NCBI GenBank assembly: GCA_027922465.2
Contig: BQMF02000281.1
Location: 1 to 64,000, forward strand
Length of the DNA: 64,000 nt
Direction: 5' to 3'
From: Turritopsis dohrnii
Taxonomy: Eukaryota > Cnidaria > Hydrozoa > Anthoathecata > Oceaniidae
Each line of letters starts with the position of its first letter. The stretch's first letter is position 1. This document shows, in pieces, positions 21,495 through 31,872 of this stretch. Under the pieces are notes generated by a model. It searched no databases. It saw only the letters and a program-made list of their open reading frames with translations, and was not told where the DNA came from. The translations under genes were made by a program, and so were the position numbers.

Positions 21495-22263
21495 TATTAT
21501 ATAATATTTCGTATTTCTATAATTATTCTTTGTAGTTTTTGAGATATTTTTTTTCAAAATTCGATATTTAGGTTATGTAATACATAATTATAATGTAATA
21601 ATAAGTTGGCAGCTGATATCCTGCTGACATTTCTCATGAAAATAGCTTTTTATAATTTATTAGGGAAAAAAACCTTCTGCTTTGCATGATAGAAGAATAC
21701 ACATTTATCAGTTCGAAAGTTACATAAATCAACAAAGTACTATCATAATTATAACATAATCGTGTGTTGCATAATGTAGAGATTTTAAAATCGAATTATC
21801 TGCCAAGGAAATAGGATTTTGAAAAACTTTCGAAAGATTTCATAAACAACTATGCGAGTTAATCCCTCAAAATATAATTTTTGACACAGGAGTCCCTCAA
21901 ATGTTTCGAATGATTGTCCTGGGTGCTTAAGTGTCCACTGAAGAAAATTTTGCGCTGTCGGGAATGATCATTGCAAAAAATATTAATTCTTGTTTAGTGG
22001 ACACATATTTGGAATAAAAAATAACCGATTGTCGTCAAATTTTCGTCGCATATGCTTTGCGATAGGAAATGAAAAGTTTTCAAATGCAAAATTATTTCCA
22101 TCGCGAAAAAATCTTGATATCAAAGAAAAGCCGATATAAACAAATAAAAAAAAATTGATTAGATCTATTGTTTCAAAGATCAAAACACATCGCATCAAAA
22201 TCAAAACAAAAATGAATTGCAACAAGTAATAATAAGAATGGGCAAAAAACACAACTTAGTTTA
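21495..22263. other. Non-coding AT-rich stretch
   Basis: No gene or repeat ends were recognised. Confidence 0.45.
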
Positions 22264-23135
22264 CAGTAAACTCCCCTTTATAGTCATACCCCGGATAACT
22301 CGGACATTCGCTAAGTCGTACGAATTTTCTCGGCCCCTTCAGCGAGAAAACCTAATGTAACTCGTACTTTATGTGAAATGACTCAAATTAAAAATCGAAT
22401 TCACTACAATTTCAGCATGGCGTCACGCGGCGGAGAAAAACGCAAATTAAAATCGCGTACAATTGTTGAAAAGTACAAAAAGTGGAAGCTATGCTGCAGT
22501 TTCTTGTAAACACAGCATTCCTGAGCAAACGCTTTCGGAATGAATGAAAGAAAAATCCAGTAGCTATAGTACAATGGAGAAAAACATAACATCCACAAAA
22601 AACATAACATCCACAAAAAACAAAGGGTGTAAAATCAGAAGACACGTGTTACCGGTGGTTCATTACTGCCGACATAATGATTTTCCTTTGAATGGTGCTA
22701 TTTAAACAAAAAGCCTTATATTTTAAGAAATAACTTATTTTAGAGGACTTTCAGGCATCAGATGGATGGCTCTGTCGATGCAAAAAACGATAGAATTTAA
22801 CGGAAGAAAACAGCAAGATTCGAAAAACTAGTCTTGCTGCTGCGAACATGACTGGAAAAAAACTTCCTTGTTGTTTTAAGCACATAAAAAGCCTCCCTTG
22901 TTGTTACCGTGGTCAAAATAAAAGTTGGATGAACTCCGAACTTTTTGAAGAATGAGTAAGAGAGTAGGCAAAGCAATTTGAAAAAGAAGGCAGAATAATG
23001 GCGTTGGTTATTGACAATTGCCCTGCCCACCCTTCAATGGAGAATCTTAAATCAATCTCCCTTTATTTTTTGCCACCTAACACAACATTACTGTCGCAGC
23101 CGATGGATCAAGGAGATCCGATCTTTAAAGGCTAA
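22264..23135 (+). mobile_element. Tigger/pogo-type transposon remnant
   Basis: The left end CAGTAAACTCCCCTTTATAGTCATACCCCGGATAACTCGGAC resembles Tigger/pogo termini and is preceded by TA. It is followed by a mutated transposase. No matching right end (its inverse) was found before the IS3-like element that starts at 23510, so the 3' part is missing. Confidence 0.75.
22417..23135 (+). pseudogene. Tigger/pogo transposase pseudogene (DDE type)
   Basis: Starts MASRGGEKRKLKSRTIVEKYK, the N-terminal helix-turn-helix beginning of Tigger-like transposases, then breaks up by stops and shifts. Later, in pieces, NMTGKKLPCC, KHIKSLPCCY, SWMNSELFEE and then EGRIMALVIDNCPAHPSMEN and SLYFLPPNTTLLSQPMDQG can be read. 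These are the DDE_1 superfamily core with the second catalytic aspartate in DNCPAHP and the PPNTT-QPMDQG block. Much of the middle is deleted. The gene is dead. Confidence 0.85.
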
Positions 23136-23509
23136 ATATTACAATTCTTGTGCTTTCTTGGGGTGACGTCAACCAGTTGTCAACTGTTCGTCACCCGGTG
23201 GGAACTAGGCATTAACTTAAAGGCTGACTTACACTTAACTAATTTGAACTGGTGTATTAAGTGTTATTATTTTCTTTTATTCTGTTTGGCAGCCATGTTT
23301 ATTATAATTTTTTTATCATCTAAGGATTATGTGCAGATCTTTCACTCACGCTGGCTTCGTTCGCCTGCGCATACAAACTTGTTGAGTGGAGGTCGTCCTT
23401 CACTTGTTAAGTGTCATTGCAGGAAATTCTCATAGTTTGTTCGTAGTCAGCAGCCGGAAATTAGATTCGGAATATCAAAACTGTTGACGTCACGAGGCTT
23501 GACCTTTTT
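23136..23509. other. Stretch between the Tigger remnant and the IS3-like element
   Basis: No recognised feature was found. It ends with the 6-base target copy CTTTTT (23504-23509) of the next element. Confidence 0.45.
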
Positions 23510-23532
23510 TACGATGGCTCTGAAGGGTCATG

Positions 23533-24780
23533 TTATTTTTGGATTTCTGCGTAAGCAAGAAATACTTTACGATCGTCCGTGTTTTTCTGAATTTTTTTTT
23601 TCATCCTGTCCAAACCGGCGCATATTTGTTTCTCGAATTTCATTGGTTCATAAAAAAGCCGTCTTAATTGTCATTGGTGCATAATGCCCGATTTCTACGA
23701 AAGGGTGCTGATTTAGCCACCTCCACTAAATAGCGATAGTTTATTGGCTGATTTTCGCCATGCCATGTGATCGTCCAAAAAACGTTTTAAAAATGGCAGC
23801 GAAAGGACGTGTGTAGTTTGCTAAAAGTTTCTTTGATGGAAATATGGCTTTAAAAGAAGTTAATACAGCTTATAATTTTATGTAAAGAATTGCATTACTG
23901 TTGGGAACTTATCATGTTCACAAAATTAAATTACAGTGTGGTTATTCTGTTTTTTGAAAGAAGTTTTCTTGAAGTTTAAAATATGAAAACAGTGCCATGG
24001 TGTGTGGAAGAAAAGGTATTTCTTGTTTTATTTTTGCTCCAAGCCTTTTTAAATATGAAAGACCTTCGTGTATTTTGTATGTGTATGCATGTTTGAAGTC
24101 AATTTTTAGAAGCTTTTGGATTTTTAAAGCTCAGCTTAGCTTCCTTTCAGCTCCTCCCCAACAACATCACCATCAACATTATGCACTTTATACAGCTATT
24201 TATACTATATTTAGTAGCAATTTTTGGATGTATTCTGGCTATATCAGCTTATCTCTTTTCTCCCTACGTATGTTCTTAACTTTTAGATTAGATATGAGCT
24301 TTAATTTCTAAGTAATTATTATTGTGATATTTATATTTTTCATTCTGAGGAGATCAATATAAAACTTTATATATTAGTTTGTGCTGCCCAAACGATATGT
24401 TGGTTACCGCCAGTAGTACACACAATCTTTTTATAGGATTCGTTATATTTAATGTGGTTAAATTAAAAATTCGTATTGTGTCGATGCACTTTTTTGGGGT
24501 ACGTGGGTGGCAAATATCCAGTAACATTCAGCTTATTCGTGCAAAAAACAGATCTTCATAAATGATCTCCGCGATATGAAGAAAAGCCCCTTTTTTATGT
24601 TATGGTAGGCTGACTTTCTTGACGAACATTGTCAGTCGCATCAATATTTTTGTTTATTTAATGCTGATGCTTCTCGAGCTGAATGATGTGACTGTCTTAG
24701 TTTTGCAGGACTAGTGTTGCATTTTTGTGGCATTTTCAGCAGCAAAGCTTGCAGAAATCCTTCTGCCCGGTAGGGCATCT
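23533..24780. other. Left arm of the IS3-like transposon, no gene recognised
   Basis: About 1.2 kb between the left end and the A/T array. Several short frames occur but none shows a domain. An unrecognised 5' exon of the HECT-type gene could lie here, because that gene's frame stays open upstream of its first good ATG. Confidence 0.4.
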
Positions 24781-24809
24781 TGTTTTTATTTTTTTTTTCA
24801 ATAACATTT

Positions 24810-24965
24810 AATTCTTTCAAAAAAACCTTTTGTTTCTCTAAAAAAACTTTTATTTCAAAAAAAACTTTTGTTTCAAAAAAAAAGTTTGTTTCAAAAAAAA
24901 AAGTTTGTTTCAAAAAAAAAAGTTTGTTTCAAAAAAAATTTTTTTTTCGAAAAAATTTTTTTTTG
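24810..24965. repeat. AAAAAACTTTTGTTTC-type tandem array
   Basis: A run of A8-10 separated by GTTTGTTTC or CTTTTGTTTC, about nine units of 16-20 bases. It creates spurious Lys/Phe-rich frames on both strands. A comparable but different T-run array (TTTTTTTTTTGCAGAA) lies at the other end of the transposon. Confidence 0.85.
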
Positions 24966-25146
24966 CACGTGCGCAGCTTAGTTAAAATGGTAGCAGTTTT
25001 CTTTTGGAAACAAGGAAAACATGGACATGGATAACGTTCTCAGAAAAACGATACGTGATGAAATAGAAAGCGTTTAATAGAAAGGTTATCCTGTATAAAT
25101 ATTATTATAAATAAAAAATAAAAAATAAAAATTTTAAATATAATAG

Positions 25147-26068
25147 AAGAGAATCACAGGAAGGGACAAGTAGCCAAGTAGTCAATCCTGCTAATACTGT
25201 AGCTAATAGTACCATTGACGAGAGAAAAATGGTTCCTAAAAAGAAAAAAACAGAGCAGAGACTTGGAAATCTTCTATCCAGAATAAGGGAGAATTACAAA
25301 AAGAAGTCCGATTCTAAACCTATGAAAAAGTTACAAGTGAAGTACCAAAGATATTGCCAGGAGGAAAACACTTTTAAAACAGTGAAAGCAAAAGAGGGTG
25401 GCGGTGTTCGATTTGTCGAAGTTGAGCATCTCCAACCAGTAACATTTAGCGAAATCATGTGGAAAGCTGTTGATCTGTTTTTTGATGAAAACTTTTGCAA
25501 TTTTTACTTAGAAGAGAGAACAAACTGTATGTTTGAGTTCGTTTCATTGTCAGCTGAAAAGTTAAACAATGAATGCCTGTGGGATTATCTTAGCAGAAAA
25601 GGTCTTTGCTTATCAAGAACAGTTTTTGTACTACGATCAACATTATCTGATACATCTGACGATTTTTTGCCACCATTTCCGAGTCTTTTGAACAATGAAG
25701 AAGTTGATTTGTCAAGTTGTTCTTCTAGTAATGGCAGAAAGCGTAAAATATGCCAAACATGCTTCCATTCATATGAAGGTGAAGAGTGCATAATATGTGA
25801 ACAAAACTCTTACTTTGTGGAAAGTTTATTGGCTGACAGTTCAGTGAGTAATGATGTAATTAATGAAGTAGTGGATATAAGCCCTCCAGTACCGTCAGAA
25901 TTAGATGTGAATCCAGTGGAAGTTAGCCCTCCAAGACCATCACCTGCAGAGCTAAGGCAAATTCGAATAAACAATTTTTCCATGAATAATGAAGTTGCTT
26001 TGAAAAAAATCACTATTCACAGATTGAAAATCAAGGAAGATCTCATCAAAGAATTCCAAAGAAATGAT
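25147..26068 (+). CDS. HECT-type gene of the transposon, exon with N-terminal region
   Basis: The frame is open from an apparent acceptor (TAATAG, 25141-25146), with the first good ATG at 25229. It ends at a donor GTAAGT at 26069 after KEFQRND. The protein begins with a basic segment (MVPKKKKTEQRLGNLLSRIR) and an unrecognised folded region. A cysteine cluster follows at about residues 171-188 (CQTCFHSYEGEECIICEQ), which could bind zinc, then a proline-rich linker. This is probably the targeting part for the HECT ligase domain in the next exon. Whether translation starts at 25229 or in an upstream exon is unsettled. Confidence 0.65.
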
Positions 26069-26309
26069 GTAAGTGTTCATTAATTTCGTATAGTGTCAAT
26101 CACACTTTCACAATGCTCTGCAGTTCATTTTGCAGAAATTCATATGCCTTTATCAGCATCTTGTGTCCAGTTATTTTTGGTTATACTTTGGGATGCCTTC
26201 AATATTCCCACAAATGAAATGAAAAAGATTTTTTGTGTAATCTTTGAAATATACTTTTTCTCTCTGTGTTACATATAATGTGATTAATGTTATTATGTAT
26301 GTTTTCTAG

Positions 26310-27245
26310 ATTTCTATGAGTGATAAGTTATCATTTGAAATTATCGATGCATATGGTGCTCAGGAGATGGGCGTTGGATCTGGTGTGAACCGCGATATTT
26401 ATTCTTTGTTTTGGAAAGAAGTAGCTGATAGTTATCTTATTGGTTCTGATCAAAGAGTTCCTATGGTTCGACATGACCTTTATGTTTCTGAGTGGAAGGC
26501 AATTGGAAAAATACTTGTTAAAGGCTTTTTAGATACTGGCTATTTGCCAACAATTTTAAGTAAATGTTTCATTAAGTATTGTCTCTTTGGTGAAACTGAC
26601 GATAATGAACTGATTGATGGCTTTCTTAAATATCTTGCTGCAGATGAACAGGTTTTGATAAAGCAAGCAATGGATGCAACCGACCCCTCTGATATAATTT
26701 CTTCAGAGGAGTTTCTTGATATTCTGGATGAATATAAATGCCGTTCATTGGTCACTTCAAAAAATTTAAATGAAATACTGATTGAGTTAGCCAAACAAGA
26801 GTTATATCAAAAACCTCATATTATGTCTACTTGCTGGGCGCCTGTCTTTACTACTCTGAAGGAAAAAATCCACTCAAGTAAAGTCATTGATCAAATTTAT
26901 GATAGTTTGAACCCCACTAACAAAAAAGTACTGTCATTGTTAGATTCATCTCCAGCAACTGATGCTGAACGTGAATGCTTTCATTACTTCAAGAAATACG
27001 TTAAAGGTTTGAATGATAGTGAACTCCGACATTTGTTGCGTTTTTTGACTGGCTCGGAATTGATTATTGTGGAACGCATATCTGTTATATTTAACAAAGA
27101 ACAGAGTAATGCTGCCCGAAGGCCTATTGCACATACTTGTGGCCCTTCTGTGGAAATACCATGTACTTACAACAATTTCTGTGAGCTTAGAGAGGAGTTC
27201 AGCAACATATTGAAGGCAAACACATGGGAACTGGCTATATTGTAA
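26310..27245 (+). CDS. HECT E3 ubiquitin ligase-like domain (second exon)
   Basis: Starts at an acceptor (TTTTCTAG just before 26310) in phase with the previous exon's end, giving ISMSDKLSFEII. HECT domains form a thioester with ubiquitin on a conserved cysteine. Here the N-lobe signature AQEMGVGSGVNRDIYSLFWKE is clear, and the C-lobe ends with RRPIAHTCGPSVEIPCTY, containing the expected catalytic cysteine in HTC. The tail NNFCELREEFSNIL matches HECT C-termini. At about 310 residues the domain is slightly short. It lies convergent to the transposase within the same transposon and so is a passenger or helper gene of the element. Relation to G2E3-like HECT proteins is possible. Confidence 0.78.
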   Translation: MSMSDKLSFEIIDAYGAQEMGVGSGVNRDIYSLFWKEVADSYLIGSDQRVPMVRHDLYVSEWKAIGKILVKGFLDTGYLPTILSKCFIKYCLFGETDDNELIDGFLKYLAADEQVLIKQAMDATDPSDIISSEEFLDILDEYKCRSLVTSKNLNEILIELAKQELYQKPHIMSTCWAPVFTTLKEKIHSSKVIDQIYDSLNPTNKKVLSLLDSSPATDAERECFHYFKKYVKGLNDSELRHLLRFLTGSELIIVERISVIFNKEQSNAARRPIAHTCGPSVEIPCTYNNFCELREEFSNILKANTWELAIL

Positions 27246-27647
27246 TGACATTATTTTTGCAAACATCCCCTTTGTAATGTTATCTAAGCTTATTGTGTTC
27301 CTATCATTTTTAGAAGTTTTATTGAGTATTTTCATTTTGAGTTATGTGTTGGGTTTTTTGACACTACCTCAACTTAATGCGTTGTTTTTGCATAGTTTTT
27401 TAGAGAGTTTTGAATTTTTGTTTTTTATTCTTTTCCTTTATTCTTCAAACTTTTGTTAAAATGTGTGTTTCATTAATGTAGTTCAACATTTTGCAACAGC
27501 ATGTATGTTATGTTTATTTTATTGAATTCTTCATTTGTATTGAGAGGTGGGGTTGGATTTAACACCAGTTCTTTTATCATAAATGAAATCCTCCTTTATT
27601 CCCCCATATTTTTAGAGTTTACAGTTGAAGTATAAAAATACAAAAGC
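27246..27647. other. Spacer between the two convergent transposon genes
   Basis: About 400 bases, AT-rich, holding the 3' untranslated parts of both genes. No other feature was seen. Confidence 0.5.
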
Positions 27648-28820
27648 TCAAGAATATTCAGATATCTTTTCAAGTAAAAAGATATACATGTTTAGAGCCT
27701 CTTCTGGATTTTTTGCAATTCCAATACCAAATTCCTCTCTAATTGTGTTTGCAAATTCTTCAAACTCTTCCGAATAATCACGTGTTTCGTTTTCGAGCAC
27801 TGATCCAAAAGATTCAAATTCATCAGAATCCACAGGTACCAAAAAATCAGTCGCTCCATACAAATGTGGCAGATAAAACATACAATCGGGTCTTCCAGTC
27901 GGTCCAGTGTTTCTGTTTCTTGAAATTAAATGAGTATTCCAGTCATGTTTTATTGAATCAAGATCGTTTCTAATAAGTTCCATGAAGCAGTACCTTATAC
28001 AATCTAAAACAACAGGATCAGATGTGATAAGGATTTCAGTGTCCATCAAATCCTGGAAAAATTCCCTCCACCATCCTATTCGGTCCCTTTGTAGGACGGA
28101 CCAAAAAGCTTCGATCCGTTGGTTTTGAGGAGATGTGGTAATGCTGAAAGCATTGTCTATATCATCGCGATTAAGTGAACTGAGGTATATGTGCATTGGT
28201 TCGATGAGCGCGTGCTCCGTTCCATCATCTGCCTTAATTCTCATTGGAATCCCATTCAATGTTTTGATAGCAGTCAAATAGTACTGTCCAATGACTTCGG
28301 GCAATTTATTCGTTGTGTTTACTTCCAACCAGATAATCCGTCTCGAGAATCCATCGATGCAACCATGAATACTGAAACCAAATGGCTTCAGTTTATCATG
28401 GCCATCGATGTGCCAAACGTAATTAGAACCAGGGTTGATATACTTTCTTCGATGCAGTCTCCGACGTTTTCTTTTCGCAACTCCCTCTGGATCTAACCTT
28501 TTTACAATCTTTCGGACGTCTTCCCTGCGACATATAAGCCCTTCTTTTATCAATGCCTTGTGTATCCTTCTATATCCAATTCCAGAACCACTTCCATGTA
28601 ACTCACCCTCCACAGCCAGTTCTATGTCCGCTTCACTACATCTCACGTGGGATAAAGGCCTTCTACGCAACCCTTCTTTTTTAATCCATCTCTTTAAAGT
28701 TGATAGACTGATATGGCACTTCTGATAAATATTAAGGAAAACTAACATCTCTTCATATGTGTAACCCTTATGAAAGTATTCAAGTATAGATTCGCGATAT
28801 GCTGCCGCCATGTCTGGCAA
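27648..28820 (-). CDS. IS3-like DDE transposase (integrase-core protein)
   Basis: A 390-residue intact frame. Residues 5-50 form a helix-turn-helix (TYEEMLVFLN ... STLKRWIKKEG). Residues 60-112 form a second one of the IS3 orfB type (GSGSGIGYRRIHKALIKEG). The integrase core follows: first acidic residue D139 in YVWHIDGHDKLKPFG, second D198 or D199 in IKADDGTEH, and glutamate E237 in NQRIEAFWS. The spacing of about 38 residues between the last two is close to the 35 usual in IS3 and retroviral integrases. The C-terminal part is acidic. It would cut and join the 23-base ends at 23510 and 29103. The start MPDMAAAYRE gives a helix-turn-helix at once. Confidence 0.85.
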   Translation of the reverse strand: MPDMAAAYRESILEYFHKGYTYEEMLVFLNIYQKCHISLSTLKRWIKKEGLRRRPLSHVRCSEADIELAVEGELHGSGSGIGYRRIHKALIKEGLICRREDVRKIVKRLDPEGVAKRKRRRLHRRKYINPGSNYVWHIDGHDKLKPFGFSIHGCIDGFSRRIIWLEVNTTNKLPEVIGQYYLTAIKTLNGIPMRIKADDGTEHALIEPMHIYLSSLNRDDIDNAFSITTSPQNQRIEAFWSVLQRDRIGWWREFFQDLMDTEILITSDPVVLDCIRYCFMELIRNDLDSIKHDWNTHLISRNRNTGPTGRPDCMFYLPHLYGATDFLVPVDSDEFESFGSVLENETRDYSEEFEEFANTIREEFGIGIAKNPEEALNMYIFLLEKISEYS

Positions 28821-28884
28821 TTGACTTCTAAGCTAGAGTTCTACAAGCACTAATATGTTCTTTTTCTGGAATTTGTTTTTGTTT

Positions 28885-29060
28885 TTTTGTTTCTTTTTTT
28901 GAAATTTTTTTTCAGTTTTTTTTTATTAGAATTTTTTTTTTAACAAAAAAAAAATTTTTTTTTTGCAGATTTTTTTTTTTTGCAGAATTTTTTTTTTTAA
29001 CAAAAAAAGATTTTTTTTTGCAGATTTTTTTTTTTTTGCAGAATTTTTTTTTTTTTTTTG
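28885..29060. repeat. T-run array (TTTTTTTTTTGCAGAA type)
   Basis: Long T runs broken by GCAGA or AACAAAAAA, lying just inside the right end of the IS3-like element. Low complexity; copy number is unreliable. Confidence 0.85.
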
Positions 29061-29109
29061 TAGAAAATAGACAGATAATACATGACCCTTCAGAGCCATC
29101 GTACTTTTT

Positions 29110-31747
29110 AAAAAGATGTTCTGAAAATTCTGGTTTCAAACATAATTCGGGATTTTTGTGTTGATCGTAATATCTGCAAATCCGCGTATTTTAGGAGAAT
29201 TTAAAAAAGTGATTTATATCAAAGATGTTAATCATGATTTCAACAACAAATTTGAAAAAATAAATCTGTTAAAATCTCCTAAGATTCCTAAAATGGAAAG
29301 CATTTTAAATGCATGCATGTTGACACACTTGCCACTAAAAAAAAAATGTTTAAAAAAAGGAATATTTTTCCATAATTGGAGATCAATGCCATAGACAAAC
29401 ATTAGAAAAGTGCTTCCAAAATGTTTTTTTATAAAAATATTTTCCCTATAAAATTGCTATGATCCACTTCATATTTCCCCACAAACTGTACAGAACCGAT
29501 ACCACTACTCAAATACTACTGAGATGAAAAATACCACCACAAACATTCCGTTTCATTGATTACTTTCGATCCTTTACAAGCATTCATTTCCTATCTTAAT
29601 AATTATTAAAGTCTTTGGCATCGTAATGGAGGACATAAAAGTTTATAACTTTCAATATTATACCTTTTTATCATGTAAGGACACATCATTATTCCGATTT
29701 CAATGTTATAAAGACCAAAAGTTGACGTATGAATAAAAATCTCGCTGGGTCTTTTTTTCACACGTTTTTAAATGCATGACCTTACTTGGTCGTATAGAGG
29801 CCTCCCTTTTTGTTGCGTGTTTGTCTTGTCTAACAGTCCGATCTGCGATTAAACATTGGAACAGGCTTTTCTAAAGAAGTTCTTCAGATTAGAATGAAGG
29901 CGATTCAAAAGTCTTGCCATTTAAGCTACGCCTTATCCAGCTTAACTGTAATGTTTGATCAAAACACACAACAATCAAAATATATATTCACAAGTGTTAA
30001 AGCAAAATAATTTTCCCATAGGATCAGAACAACTGTTTATCATTAGATTAAACAAGCCGAACAAAAAATCTGCTTCAAAGATGGGATATTTGTTTTTGTT
30101 TCACAGTCGCGTAGGAAACTATTACTCATAACAACAGAATTTCTCTGCAAAGAGAAATATACACGCATATAATTTTTCTTCAACAATTCTGCCCTCGCAA
30201 TTTATTATTCAAGCGATGAAAAGAATGTAGCATATGAAACAAATTTTCGTTTTTTCCTTTATATAACATTACTAGACATCTTACATAATGTATTAACAAA
30301 TATATATAACGCTGTTTATCTACATGATTTCATGTTTTTAATGAAGGTGCCGTGTCGCACCTTTCCTATCCATTAGCAATATCACCATATGTACAATATC
30401 GATTCTTCTTTACACGATCAGTTGAAATTACAACCCAAGAGTTGTTCGGGTTCTCGCGTCACTTGGTCGCTATAGTAACCTTTGAGTTCGTTACGCGTTG
30501 TAATGTTGTTGTTTTTCTACAGATTTCTGCAAAATTATCTTCGACTCGTTTTCTTCTTGTTGTTGCGAATTTACATCTTGGGACCATAAAAGGATGTGTT
30601 GTTCAGAAATGGCCGCTGTTGTAGGATTGGTAGTTGGCTTCTCATTAATAAACTTTGACGACAAATCACGCAACATGGATCTAACGTATTCTTGTTATGA
30701 CTCTTCAAACCAAGCTGTAAAATTAAAGCATCTAACTTGTCATCCGTAACTGAATCCAGTTCATAGGCCGGTAAAAGTGGTGCTTGAACCATCATAGACA
30801 TAACACAATCGCTTCTTGATAACTTCTTTCAAGTGTTAACACGTCTTCAACCTCTTCCAAACTATGCTGACAAGAATTAAAATGTTCAAGTATTTAAAAC
30901 GATATCAAAAGAACGATGATGACGTCACTTCGAGCACGAACTGCGAGGATTTCGTCCAAGGTGTTGATGTGTTTGAGGAAGCTGTTTTCGATCGATCTGT
31001 TTAAAGCTTTTGTAAGCTGTTTTTTTATTGAAGACGCTATATCAACAAAGAAATCGAAATGGTACGTGATAGTCGAAGATTTCTTTTATGTCGACTTGTT
31101 ACTAAATAAATAATGACAACAGAATATCGACTTATTCATATAAAAGAATGTTTGCGTCATTGTTATTACAGCATAAATTGAGCGACGATTTTGCTTTTCT
31201 GTTCACTTTTGAAAATACGTCATACATGGAAATTTATTCTTTTGTATTTCAAATTATTAACGGATTCTCTTGCATATATTATGAAAGCAAAGCATTATTT
31301 TCGAAAAATTGATTGATTGAATAATAAAGCTAAAGGTGTGTTTACACGGAAAAACTTTGAAGAGTGTAATAATATATTATTAATTAATGGTGTTTTTTGG
31401 TAATTAAAAGATTTAACAATAAAAATACTACGACATAAAGGATTCTAAACTGTTTAAGCGTATGGTGGGTCATGAATAAGTAATACCGAAATCTATGTAT
31501 GTCATATATGAGTGTGGGTGTTATTTCACAACAAAAATATTATCTTTTTAATAATGTATAAAGCATAATTCCTATGAGAATTTTCATGAACTCTGTGACT
31601 CAATCTCGCCTACCCTCTTGACTAATCAATCATACATTATTCCGTCTTGATCAGACAAAGCAGGAAAAAAGAAAAGATCATTCGAAGTATCAGCATTTTC
31701 GATTTAAAAGGAAGGAACACTCTTCCGCTAATAAAAACAATCCTCAC
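29110..31747. other. Largely non-coding stretch
   Basis: No established gene was found. At 30840-30918 there is TGATGACGTCACTTC (a CRE-like site near 30916). A possible coding remnant at 30650-30880 is listed separately. The rest is AT-rich. Confidence 0.45.
30640..30885 (-). pseudogene. Possible coding remnant, unknown protein
   Basis: On the minus strand the phrase EEVEDVLTLERSYQEAIVLC can be read, ending in a stop. One frame over it continues VQAPLLPAYELDSVTDDKLD and then LKSHNKNTLDPCCVICRQSL. The composition (charged, few stops, sensible helix-like segments) looks protein-derived. I do not recognise the family; it could be a broken transposon gene or an exon of an unknown gene. Confidence 0.25.
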
Positions 31748-31750
31748 TAA

Positions 31751-31869
31751 AGGCGGATTTACACTGGATGAATTTGGACGCTGTATACACATACCTTTTG
31801 TTAACAACAGTTGTTGCGAAATGTATAGCCGTGAATTCCTTTGAGGGTTTGTCTCGTGTAAATCCGCCT
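31751..31869. mobile_element. Short MITE, 119 bp, TAA duplication
   Basis: Ends AGGCGGATTTACAC and GTGTAAATCCGCCT are exact inverted partners, and TAA stands on both sides (31748-31750 and 31870-31872). A TAA duplication points to PIF/Harbinger, although other superfamilies with three-base targets cannot be excluded. Confidence 0.78.
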
Positions 31870-31872
31870 TAA

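Larger units (their letters stand above)
23510..29103. mobile_element. IS3-like eukaryotic DNA transposon carrying a HECT-type gene, 5594 bp
   Basis: The left end TACGATGGCTCTGAAGGGTCATG (23510 onward) occurs inverted at the right end, finishing at 29103. The bases CTTTTT flank both sides (23504-23509 and 29104-29109), a 6-base target duplication. Inside are two convergent genes: a two-exon HECT-domain gene on the plus strand (25.1-27.2 kb) and a DDE transposase on the minus strand (27.6-28.8 kb). Poly(A/T) arrays sit inside each end (24810-24965 and 28885-29060). The transposase resembles the IS3-like eukaryotic superfamily (IS3EU); that name is inferred from protein style and not from a search. 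Both genes are open, so the copy may be young. Confidence 0.8.

Noticed and set aside
22404..22645. Minus-strand open frames of 70-77 residues
   Set aside because: They are the reverse side of the Tigger transposase start on the plus strand.
24641..25034. Lys/Phe-rich open frames on both strands
   Set aside because: They are translations of the A-run array, with no real codon signal.
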